Program-made: the position numbers and the translations under genes
Assembly (NCBI GenBank): GCA_003427395.1
Contig: BFEA01000180.1
Location: forward strand, 1,235,049 to 1,265,653
Source: Chara braunii
Lineage: Eukaryota; Streptophyta; Charophyceae; Charales; Characeae
Direction of reading: 5' to 3'
Length of the DNA: 30,605 nucleotides
Notes under the pieces: generated by a model
The model's database searches: none
What the model was told of the DNA's origin: nothing
Seen by the model: the letters and a program-made list of their open reading frames with translations, nothing else
Shown: in pieces, positions 10,254 through 18,454 of the stretch
Layout: every line of letters starts with the position of its first letter
Position numbering within the stretch: position 1 is the first letter of the stretch

Positions 10254-10265
10254 TGGTATCGGAGC
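10254..10265 (+). other. Primer-binding site of E1 (initiator tRNA-Met)
   Basis: TGGTATCGGAGC differs at one base from the plant consensus TGGTATCAGAGC. It lies three bases after the LTR CA terminus. Confidence 0.85.
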
Positions 10266-10304
10266 AAACTTCTTCATCGTGATCTGTTGTCTGCTATCAG
10301 GTGC

Positions 10305-10668
10305 TGACGTGGCACCCAGGTAAGTGGGAGGTGCCACATGTGCAAAACGAAACGCGTTTATTAACGCGCGCGATCATACCGCAAGTCTAGACATTGTAGT
10401 AATGCACTTGTGAGCAATCGTCCCTTGAAGATGATGACGTAGCTGCATTGAAGACACCGTCGAGAGGTTCGATGGCAACAGGCTGACGTGGCGCCGGTCC
10501 AGATAGATAAAGTGTGTGAATTGGACTGCTGATGTGGCATAATATGGAATGCTGACATGGTATTTTGGCAGGGCATGGTCTGACGTGGCACGTACCTGTG
10601 TCGTGAGTACCTGTTGACGTGGCATCCCCCTTGTACACCCTCCGGGTTCTTGATGTGCTAACGTGGCA
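10305..10668 (+). repeat. Cluster of TGACGTGGCA motifs in the E1 leader
   Basis: Seven sites match TGACGTGGCA exactly or nearly, at 10305, 10484, 10530, 10553, 10581, 10615 and 10659. The core resembles plant bZIP (G-box/ABRE-like) sites. Similar motifs fill the U3 array of the 3' LTR, and the reverse complement is repeated at 23062-23149. Confidence 0.65.
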
Positions 10669-10814
10669 GACTCCATTGAGCTACTGTGTTGGCATTCCAG
10701 AGGTGACACATGGCCTGCGTGGCTGAGTGAGGTGTTGAGTGTGTAATGTGTTTGGTTGCTGCAGATAGTACAGCCATAAGAGAGGAAGCTAACAATTGAT
10801 TGTGTTGGAGTGTT

Positions 10815-10880
10815 GGTTTTACTCACCTGTTGGTTGTTCTGTGGTGTCCTTGCATACTCACCTGTTGGTCGTGGTTGTGG
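10815..10880 (+). repeat. Short direct repeat in the E1 leader
   Basis: TACTCACCTGTTGGT occurs at 10820 and again at 10855, each followed by a TTGT-rich run ending GTGG. On the minus strand each reads CAGGTGAGTA, a consensus 5' splice site. Confidence 0.6.
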
Positions 10881-11144
10881 TACCTGTACACATGTTGTAG
10901 GACGTCATCACATAGAAAGAACAAACAACGAAGTTAGACTTAGTAAAACATTTGTTTCTTTGTATTTGCTTTGAATAATTCTTGCTGTAAAAGTTGCGTG
11001 TGTCGTGGAATTTATTTTCGTCTTTTAGTTTTATTTATTGTGCGGCATCTGCACGTTTGACAAAATGGGTTCTCTCTGTAAATGTCTGCATGCCTCTATT
11101 TTGACTCGGTTCATACCGCTTCTTTTCTTCCGCATTCCTCTTAC

Positions 11145-11420
11145 CGTCTTTGCCGATGAAGAGGGAGTGAAATTGAAAACCCGTGGTCAGATTGATGCCA
11201 GGAGGCGGACTTTGGTCGGCCTCCTTCGCCGGCTTCTTGGTGAGATACACGGTGCCGGTCCAGATGCTGAACGACACGTTCACGGACATATCAATCTGCG
11301 TGATGCAGAAAGAGATCTGTAGACCGCTGAGACTGCCGCTCATATGATGGAAACAGGCACGCGGGTCGAAGACCTCATAAGACAAGGACGATTGATCCTT
11401 GATCAATATGTCGCCGGGAG
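11145..11420 (-). CDS. Antisense exon-like ORF in the E1 leader
   Basis: On the minus strand an open frame of about 90 codons reads through this block inside a 163-codon ORF (11526-11035). In the 77 codons I counted, about 56 end in G or C (73%), unlike the AT-leaning flanks; the plus-strand reading of the same block is Arg-rich, as expected for a shadow. The block is preceded on the minus strand by a long pyrimidine tract ending TTTTCAAAG, acceptor-like. It is followed at 11145 by GACG|GTAAGAG, a good 5' splice site. The product looks beta-rich, with alternating Ser, Val, Thr, Ile and aromatic residues. I do not recognise the family. It could be a captured host exon or an antisense ORF of the element. 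Confidence 0.4.
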
Positions 11421-12081
11421 CTTTGAAAAGATGGACCAGAAAGGAAAAGAAGAAAAAAAGGAAGAAAGGGAAGAAAGAAAGGAACCACAATTGTCTGTGG
11501 AAATAATGGAGGAAAACGTCAGACAACTAGAGAATACATTAAGATAATAGAGAAGGAAGATTGAAGAATACCGAAGATTGAAAAAACAACAAGAAGAAGA
11601 AAGAGTGATGAATGAATTGAGGCAAAAGTTTCATTACGAAGAAGCAGGTAGTGAGGTTGCATCTATCCTTCAGTCTATTATGGTCTACCTCGTTCACCTC
11701 GAGAAGAAGATTGACCGTAACACCGCCGCTATGGAGACAATGATCAGAATGACGAAAGGAAAAGAAAAGGTGGTGTATGAGGAGGTGGCCAAGGGGGGAG
11801 AAGACAAGAAGGAACCCCAAGATAAATTAATGAAGGATGCGATGAAACGAGTCACACCCGAGAAACCCGAAGGTTCTAAGAAAGAACTCGAGAGACAAGT
11901 TGAGAAGAAGGAATCACCCACCGAAAAGAAAGAAGAACCGGTGAAGGAAGCAGAAAAAAACGAAGAAGAAAGAAAAAGTCAAAATGAAACTGCGATTTAC
12001 GTACAACAACAAGAAGGAAGAGAACTTGTTATGGATTGCAGAGATACCGACTTACGTAGGGACAACACCCGTGGAGCCTGA
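11344..12081 (+). pseudogene. E1 gag N-terminal part, Lys/Glu-rich coiled coil
   Basis: One frame runs from an ATG at 11344 through tandem stops (TAA TAG, 11545-11550) to a TGA at 12079-12081. The product is extremely charged (long KKEE and EERKE runs) with heptad-like stretches. A less biased middle part near 11640-11750 (LQSIMVYLVHLEKKIDRNT) looks like a coiled-coil oligomerisation segment. Such N-terminal coils precede the capsid domain in many plant Ty3 gags. The frame continues upstream to about 11038 with one stop (11320-11322), but that part overlaps the antisense ORF. The capsid domain follows in another frame, so the protein is broken. Confidence 0.6.
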
Positions 12082-12109
12082 AAGTTAGGTCGCTTTCTCC
12101 ACGTCTTGT

Positions 12110-12901
12110 GTGCGAGGAGTGACCAAGGAATGGGTGCTGGCCGAAGCCAACGTCGCTGGCTTTGAGGATATCGGTGAGTGGGCAAAGACCCTGACGTTGA
12201 GACAGTTTCTCCAAAAGATGAAGGAGAGATTTCTCGACAAAACGACGACTGATAAGGCCTTCGACGAACTCACCACTATCGGCCAAAAACGTTGGACCTC
12301 AGTGGATGTGTTGTCTCGTGAAGTTGACCGTCTTTTGCAGGTACTTGGGTTGAATTTGCAGGATAACCAGGTCCTGTACATTTACTCTCGAGCATTGCCT
12401 GAGCCCATTCGTGGACAGCTCGGAGAGTCAAAGTCTGGTAAGTACAATTACCGGCGATTCCGCGATCTCGCTCTGCAAAGAGAGCAGATGACCACGCAAG
12501 TCAAAGGTACGTACGCTTCGTTAGTCAAATCAGGACCGGTTGGTGGGTACGGCAAGCGGCTCCTTTGGCGGCAAAAGCGTCAGGACCATATGCTTGTACT
12601 ATTTGATGATGAGACAGTAGAGAAGTTACCCCTCGACGAGTCTGAGGGAGGAAGAGGTAATGGCGGCAGCAAGTCCGGGAAGAGTGACGTCGCTGCCGTA
12701 ATGGCCAACAAGGGAGGCCAAAGTCAGTGGAAGAAGAAGAAGAGGCCACGCTCGATTCCCGAGCATCCCGGCATCGTGTTTGGGATACCTTGGGAAAAGA
12801 TGAACATGACTCGGGAGGAGTGGCAGTCCAAAATGGACAATCGCCAGTGCCTCAAGTGTGGCACCGTGGGGCACGTGATAGCCTGATGCCCACTTATTCG
12901 A
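12110..12901 (+). pseudogene. E1 gag capsid domain and zinc knuckle
   Basis: The 258-codon frame holds a retrotransposon gag (capsid) domain at about residues 5-130. Landmarks are W-x-LRQFLQKMKERF, the LSREVDRLLQVLGL block and ALPEPIRGQL. The domain would assemble the virus-like particle in the cytoplasm. A basic linker (WKKKKRPR) leads to a nucleocapsid zinc knuckle CLKCGTVGHVIA, where a TGA at 12884-12886 falls one codon before the last Cys. The CX2CX4HX4C spacing is intact only if that stop is read through. The ATG at 12110 is simply the first in the open frame; the natural protein probably continued from the coil upstream through a frameshift near 12090. Confidence 0.75.
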
Positions 12902-12986
12902 AACCCAAAAGCAAGCAGTAAGTAGGAGTAGCATCTGCTCCTACTGAGTCGAAGGGTTTAGGCTAAGATAAAGACCCCTTCGACTC

Positions 12987-13713
12987 TCAAGGCAGAGGAT
13001 GGCTCTTCTTCCACCCATCGTCCAGACCACCTTGACAGAGTACTTTGTTCTGTCTCACTGGACGATTCCTTTGACGAGCTCGACAATGAACTGATGGCAC
13101 TTCAGAGTTCGTGGGCGAAGAAAGCAAAGTCTAAGGGTGAGTTGATGATCGCGGATTTTGAGATTGCACACACGCGAGTAGATGCCCTGTTAGATCCGGG
13201 ATCGACGCGGTCTTATATCTCAGAGAAGGCAATTCGTAAGTTGCATCTGGGAATGAAGGTAAAGGATTTACCTAGACCTATCACGTCTTACTGGCTGACA
13301 AGAGCACAATCACTGTCTCTCAATACGTCGATCGTGTTAAGTGCTATTTTAGGACAAAGGAAGGTAAGAAGATTCTACACGAGATATCCTTCCTAATTGA
13401 GAAGAGTTTACCCTTTGACATAATTTTGGGTATGGATTGGCATAAGGAAGCTAACCCAGAAGTTAAGTTCAAAGATAAAATTGTCAAACTCAAGGACGAG
13501 AAGTCCGAACTGCGTGCGATAAAGTTGTATCATATGTCTGGCTCTGACTCTCTATCTTTCTGTTGTATGAGTTACCTAGCTTGCCGATCAATGGTAGTAA
13601 AGAAGAAGTTGGATCAGGAGGTGATGATGGTACTTGTCAAACGAATAGGTGAGTGTTCCTCGTCTTATCCACCTTCTATTGAAAAACTTATTGATGAGTA
13701 CAAGGACTTGCAG
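12987..13713 (+). pseudogene. E1 pol N-terminus and aspartic protease
   Basis: The frame containing 13094-13396 carries the retropepsin active-site block LLDPGSTRSYIS. This has D-P-G where most families have D-S-G or D-T-G. A frameshift near 13310-13370 moves the C-terminal half into another frame, giving the flap/C-terminal signature PFDIILGMDWH (about 13405-13440). The protease would process gag-pol in the particle. The second frame continues to KLIDEYKDLQ, which normally leads into reverse transcriptase, but a TAG at 13714-13716 and a deletion follow. Confidence 0.7.
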
Positions 13714-13716
13714 TAG

Positions 13717-14796
13717 AAGATTACAACAATCAGAGGTTGGCCACAACCCCAGACTATAACTGAACTAAGATCTTTCCTAAGACTTGCTAACTACTATAGG
13801 AAGTTCGTTAGAAACTTTTCCTTGATAGCTGCTCCTATGAGAAGATTACTGAAAAAAGAAAAGCCTTGGTTGTGGGACAAAGATTGTGAGTCGTCATTCA
13901 TAAAGTTAAAACATACTTTGACTCACTACCCTGTCCTAAAGATTGCTGACCCTTCTCTTCCTTTCATATTCATAACTGACGCAAGTCAGTATGGGATTGG
14001 GGCTGTGTTACTGCAAGATGACGGTAAAAGCTATAGACCTATTGAGTTTATGTTTAGAAGACTTCCGTCAGAAAAAGTGGCCAATTCCACATATGAAAGG
14101 GAACTGTATGCCTTATTATTTGCAATAGATACCTACAAGCACTACCTGTTGGGGAGGCATTTCACTGTCCATTCTGACCACTCTACGTTGAAGTGGATCA
14201 AGACTCAGCCTAAGCTCTCCGACAAGTTGGTAAGGTGGTCTGCATTCTATGACACCTTTGACTTTGAGGTGAAAACCATCAAAGGTGAGTCCAACGTGGT
14301 CGCAGATGCTTTGTCCAGGCGTGCAAATTTCTTTGGAACTATTGTCTCCTATCTCGATATTGGAAATGAACTGAAAGAACAGATCCGCCAGGGTTATGGG
14401 AATGATCCTATTTGGGGTCCTATCATTGAGACTCTACGAAAGAACCCTGAGTTATTTCTGGAATATCGAATGACTCATGACCTACTCTTCTTGCTAGATA
14501 AAACCAAAAAACGATTGTGTGTTCCTCACTTGGAATCAATGAAGAGTTTAATCATCGGGGAATGTCATGATGTGGAAGGTCACTTTGGTTTTAAGAAGAC
14601 GTATGTCGATGTACGTGAACGCTTTGAATGGAAAGGAATGAACGAAGATGTACTAACGTATGTGCGGACTTGTCTTGTCTGTCAGAGGAACAAGCCCTCA
14701 CATGAGAATCCGATGGGATTATTGAGACCGCTGCCAATTCCAAGTAAGCCAGGTGAGTCCATTTCCATTGACTTTAGGAGTCTCACTAAAAGTTGA
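13717..14796 (+). CDS. E1 RNase H and integrase N-terminal region
   Basis: A 359-codon open frame begins with the tail of reverse transcriptase (TELRSFLRLANYYRKFVRNFS) and goes directly into the RNase H domain. RNase H acidic residues are visible in FITDASQYG, TYERELYAL, VHSDHSTLKW and VVADALSR; this domain degrades the RNA strand of the cDNA hybrid. After a linker comes the integrase HHCC zinc-binding region (HDVEGHFG ... CLVCQRNK). The first catalytic Asp follows, in ISIDF. The frame stops at TGA 14794-14796, within the integrase core. The reverse transcriptase fingers and palm, including YxDD, are absent upstream. Confidence 0.85.
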   Translation, partial: KITTIRGWPQPQTITELRSFLRLANYYRKFVRNFSLIAAPMRRLLKKEKPWLWDKDCESSFIKLKHTLTHYPVLKIADPSLPFIFITDASQYGIGAVLLQDDGKSYRPIEFMFRRLPSEKVANSTYERELYALLFAIDTYKHYLLGRHFTVHSDHSTLKWIKTQPKLSDKLVRWSAFYDTFDFEVKTIKGESNVVADALSRRANFFGTIVSYLDIGNELKEQIRQGYGNDPIWGPIIETLRKNPELFLEYRMTHDLLFLLDKTKKRLCVPHLESMKSLIIGECHDVEGHFGFKKTYVDVRERFEWKGMNEDVLTYVRTCLVCQRNKPSHENPMGLLRPLPIPSKPGESISIDFRSLTKS

Positions 14797-15668
14797 AATG
14801 GCAACAGTCAGGTAATGGTCATTGTTGATAGATTCTCTAAGTATGCTATGTTCATTCCTTTGCCTGCTGAAGCTAGAACCAAACTCGTCATTCAAAAGTT
14901 TCAAATGCGATGGGTCTTTGAGTATGGATTTTCCAAAACATCGTATCAAATAGAGATGTTCGGTTCACCAGTCTACAATGGCAAAAGTTTATGGAAGTCT
15001 ATGGAACCAGGTTGACCATGTCGTCAGGAAGACATCCTGAAACAAATGGCCAGACTGAACAAATGAATCGTCTTTGCCAACAACTTTTGCGAATGTATGT
15101 GTGACCTTATCAGATCGATTGGGATGAGAACTTACCTAAAATTGCTAGTGCTTATAATAACAGTATCCATATTGTTACAGGTAGAACGCCTAACGCACTA
15201 CACAAAGGATGGAAGCCTAGGTGTCCCATTGATGCATTAACAAGGGACCAGATTCAAAGGTTACCCACATGTACGCGTGAATTCACAGTGCTATATGAAG
15301 AGGACATTAAGAAGGTGAAGGGAAATATACAAAAAACCCAGTTGCAAATGATTGAACAAGCTAATAAACATCGTTGTCCTTCACAATTTCAAGAAGGGGA
15401 CTTTGTCAGGGTCAAGTCTAAAGAGTTTTCCTTAGAAGAAAATGTGTCTCAGAAACTGCAACCTGTCTACTACAGACCCTGGGAAGTTCTCAAAGTGATT
15501 GGAGGAGAAGATGGACCTTCCTATCGTATAGATGTACCTCCACATCTAAGGACATACCCTGTCTTTCATGCGTCTAAACTGCTACCCTACGTAGAAAGTG
15601 ATGACTTTCCGAATAGACCATCTCCAGTTGAAAGGGTATTTGGAACATGGTTATTTCTCTACAGGTAG
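14797..15668 (+). pseudogene. E1 integrase core and C-terminal domain
   Basis: The integrase frame continues after the stop (VIVDRFSKYAMF). It shifts at about 14938 into another frame that reads IVSNRDVRFTS and then RHPETNGQTEQMNR. The second catalytic residue, normally Asp in the S-D-R-D motif, reads Asn; the third (Glu of QTEQ) is present. A TGA lies after LLRMYV near 15103. The C-terminal part includes GDFVRVKSKEFS, PWEVLKVIGGEDGPSYRID and YPVFHASKLLPY, the typical gypsy integrase tail. This enzyme would insert cDNA into the genome; it is inactive here. Confidence 0.8.
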
Positions 15669-15810
15669 CAGAGGACGACCTCAGAAGCAGTACAAGGTAA
15701 TGTTCAAGTCTCAACCTCCATCTGAAGCTAGATGGTTTAGTAGGAAAGAACTCCTACCTTCTGCTCCTGACATTGTTGCTGCTTATGAATGTGGGTTAAG
15801 TGAAGATTAA
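15664..15810 (+). pseudogene. E1 chromodomain-like tail
   Basis: After a frameshift near 15640 the last 48 codons read GRPQKQYKVMFKSQPPSEAR followed by WFSRKEL and IVAAYE. This matches the chromodomain-like pattern (Y-x-V-x-F-K-x-x-P, W, L, I) fused to integrase in chromoviruses, where it directs insertion to marked chromatin. The first part of the domain is lost in the shift. It ends at TAA 15808-15810, 41 bp before the 3' LTR. Confidence 0.6.
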
Positions 15811-15851
15811 TGTATTTCTGCGATGGAACTCGAAAATTGGGCCGGCAGGAA

Positions 15852-17038
15852 TGTAATAACCCATGTAGTAAGCCTCGTTGAAACCGAGACCCAAGCCGAA
15901 AAGGGGGGAAAAGACCCGAGTCAAGACTGAGGGCTTGGACGAGGCACAGTTGACAAAGTCAACTTTCGGAAATTCCAACAGTCAAAGTCCAAAGGTACCT
16001 AGCCCACGCCGCAGGTCAAGCACACACACTTGTTTGTATGCAGGTACCCAGACAACATCAGGTCCAAGGGAGAAGTCTGCAACTGTACAATGCGGGCCCT
16101 CAGTTGTGATTCAATCTGGACGACTGTGGGAAAATTACTTGAGGCCAGACAGCCTCGACATCTGTTACTTTAGGCTGACCTCGAGTAAGTCAAGCATTCA
16201 GTCTTGCTAGGCTGCTTTGACGCTGGCTCGACTTTGACACGACGTTGGCTTCATGCTGGCTATGCACAAGCGTTGCGGACGACGGCACAAGGTGGAGGCA
16301 GCATGTTGGTGCTTCTTCAGTGCGCCATGCCATGCTGATGTGGCGCTGCCTCTGGTATACGTGGCGCTGCCTATGGTCTGCGTGGCATGCTGATGTGGCG
16401 TTGCCTTTGGTATACGTGGCGCTGCCTATGGTCTACGCGGCATGCTGATGTGGCGCTGCCTCTGATATACTTGGCGCTACCTATGGTCTACGTGGCATGC
16501 TGACGTGGCGATGCCCATGGTCTACGTGGCGCTGCCTCTGGTCTACGTGGCGTACTGATGTGGCGCTGCTACTGGTCTACATTGATGATGTGGCTATTGC
16601 CAACTGTTTCGATAGTTGACGTGGCATTGTCCACGCTGTCTACATGAGGTGACTGGTTGCAAGGAAGGAGGAAGATCGGGATTTGTGGTTGAGGGAGAAC
16701 GGGTACTCACCTGGGTTTGAAGTCGATACTGGAATCTGCAATGTCTTCATGGTCTTCATGAGATTGAGTGCCACGTGGCACTTCCGTGTGTGATAAGGAA
16801 TATACTTATTATCATTGTTGATGTGAAGAGGGGAGAAGCCCGGAGAAGGAGAGGGTCAGCAGGGATTATTGTGTGATTCTTCATCCTCTTCTTTGTCGGT
16901 TCCCGCTCCACTCTATTCTATTGATGATAATGAGATACTGTTTGCTATATTACTTTACGAATTGGGGACTTTGCTGCAGATACTGACTCTACAGGTATTT
17001 GACGACTTATGAGTATCTGCCAGACTAGGTCCATTACA
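15852..17038 (+). mobile_element. 3' LTR of E1
   Basis: It starts TGTAATAACCC just after the pol stop, following AAAATTGGGCCGGCAGGAA, a weak polypurine tract in the same place as the clear one in E2. It ends CATTACA at 17038, giving a TG...CA LTR of 1187 bp. The right 398 bp match the 5' LTR, and the length matches the minus-strand LTR at 17281-18454 (1174 bp). U3 carries a 55-bp tandem array, and GTGCCACGTGGCAC lies at 16768-16781. Confidence 0.75.
16330..16604 (+). repeat. 55-bp tandem array in the E1 U3
   Basis: Five units start at about 16330, 16385, 16440, 16495 and 16550. Each begins near GCATGCTGATGTGGCG and is made of two related half units (GTGGCGCTGCC, then TGGTATAC or TGGTCTAC). 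Differences are mostly C/T. The ACGTGGC and ATGTGGC cores echo the leader motif cluster. A final TGACGTGGCA is at 16617-16626. Confidence 0.8.
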
Positions 17039-17041
17039 ATT

Positions 17042-17140
17042 TGCTTGCTGTTGTTTAAGCTCCTATCAGACTACTAGTTGTTTAAGTTCTCAGCAAACCG
17101 CTTACTGCTCAGGCTCTCGACAAGACTGCTTGCTGCTCAT
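17042..17140 (+). repeat. Approximate 28-30 bp tandem repeat
   Basis: GCTTGCTGTTG, GCTTACTGCTC and GCTTGCTGCTC recur, with a CTAGTTGTTTAAG copy between and Ser/Leu-like CTC runs. It lies directly after the E1 3' LTR. About three and a half degenerate units are present. Confidence 0.45.
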
Positions 17141-17150
17141 TTTTCACAAT

Positions 17151-17248
17151 GGACACCAGAACTTCTTTTTTTTTTTTTTTTAACTGCTCCATCTACTGGT
17201 GGGGAGCATCACCTGCTGGAAACCTGGTCCAACGGACACCAGAACTAC
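17151..17248 (-). mobile_element. Tiny poly(A)-tailed retroposed insert with target duplication
   Basis: GGACACCAGAACTTC (17151-17165) and GGACACCAGAACTAC (17234-17248) match at 14 of 15 bases. Between them are 16 T (17166-17181) and a 52-bp body (17182-17233). Read on the minus strand this is a short body ending in A16, flanked by a 15-bp direct repeat. That is the signature of LINE-machinery retroposition. The body contains GCTCC/GGAGC complementarity and is not recognised. Confidence 0.65.
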
Positions 17249-17280
17249 AAAACATTTATTAGCTTATAGCACAAGGGCGT

Positions 17281-18454
17281 TGTAATGAACCCAGACCGGA
17301 AGATACTCGTCAGACGTCGAAGTACAAGTAGACTCAGATGTGCACAATATTTCCAATAATCGTGAAAGTGATATCTTATACAATATCTCGTTAACAGTAG
17401 ACGAAGAGAGTGGAGGGGGAATAGACAGATGAGAGGGTGGAAGAGATAATCAGTGGCCACACAAGAGTAGCCCAAACATTACCCACTCCTTCTCCGGGCT
17501 TCCCCTCACCTCCACGTCATCAATCAATATACAGTAACAAGTCTGAAAAGTCCTGGTCACATAGAAGTGCCACGTGGCACTGTCATCTCGTGGAGACAAT
17601 GAAGACAACAGCAGTGCACGATATCGACGTAAAAAGCGGCTGGCAGATCAGGAGATTGTAAAAAGTGTGGTTAACGATGCTCCTCTTGTGGCACGTCCCA
17701 CGTAATCGAGTTGTACACGCGGCTGGCAGATCAGTCCGGAACAGCCAGTGAACCTGAAGTTCAGATCCCGAAGATATCTTCGGACGACTCCGTCTGCAGA
17801 TCGTGTCGGATCCACGATGTAAGGTTTTGGGACTCAGCAAACTCGTGTTTTCGCAACACACTGGTTTCAGGCCTCATGAAGTGCGACGGGTTTTTTGAAG
17901 GTACCCACCCAGTAATAAGGTTTCATGCATTTATGTGCCCGGAGGCAAGGATGCCTAGCCTTTTTAGGCAGGCTCTGATTGTGGATATATATATTTTTTA
18001 CCATATGACTGAGTTTATCGGTCTCGTACATTTTAGCTACATGTCCGGATCATGAATCCGCAAGGACGTACATGACCTAGTATCTGGGACCGATTCAGGA
18101 AAACCAATAAAAACGCTGCTATGATTGTACGATCTTGGATCCACCACAGTTCTGCAGATTGTGTTTTAACCTCTCCGAAGGGAACGGACCCACGTATAAG
18201 TTTTGAGTTTTTTCGTAACTCACTGGTGTTTTGCGATGGGTTCTCTGAAGGTACCTACCTTGAAATAAGGTTTTCATTCAGCAGAGTAAGCAAGTTCCCT
18301 GTGGTAGGGATGCCTGGCCTTTTTTTAGGCGGGCTCTTCACTGTGGATATATTTTTGCAAGCATTTGGTCGAGTTTATCGACCTCGTACATTTTTTGATT
18401 ACCGAAGCTACATGCTCGGTGATGAATCGAGTTCTTAGGAAGTAGGATATTACA
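17281..18454 (-). mobile_element. Minus-strand LTR related to E1
   Basis: Read on the minus strand it starts TGTAATATCC (18454) and ends GGTTCATTACA (17281), 1174 bp. The part at 17281-17611 aligns in inverted orientation with the E1 LTRs. Shared blocks are TGTAATGAACCCAG, GAAGAGAGTGGAGG, CTCCGGGCTTC, the GTGCCACGTGGCAC palindrome (17567-17580) and ACAATGAAGACA. No PBS lies on its 3' side and no clear polypurine tract on its 5' side. The 5-bp flanks do not match, so it may be a solo or broken LTR. Confidence 0.7.
17760..18440. repeat. About 350-bp tandem duplication in U3 of the minus LTR
   Basis: Two diverged copies have their GAAGGTACC landmark at 17897 and 18247. Shared order is CTGCAGAT(C/T)GTGT, TTTCG(C/T)AAC, GAAGGTACC, AATAAGGTTT, ATGCCT-GCC-T(n)-AGGC-GGCTC, TGTGGATATAT, GAGTTTATCG-CTCGTACATTTT, TACATG and GATGAATC. 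Each carries a short GCCT-T(n)-AGGC hairpin. Confidence 0.75.

Larger units (their letters stand above)
9846..17038 (+). mobile_element. Element E1, decayed Ty3/gypsy chromovirus-type retrotransposon
   Basis: The order is 5' LTR, PBS, long leader, gag, protease, RNase H, integrase, chromodomain-like tail and 3' LTR, all on the plus strand. The ~398-bp right parts of both LTRs (9853-10250 and 16641-17038) are clearly homologous. Pol lacks the reverse transcriptase fingers and palm. Frame changes occur near 12090, 13370, 14938 and 15640, and there are several in-frame stops. No matching target duplication was found: GGGCA precedes 9846 and ATTTG follows 17038. Confidence 0.85.
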
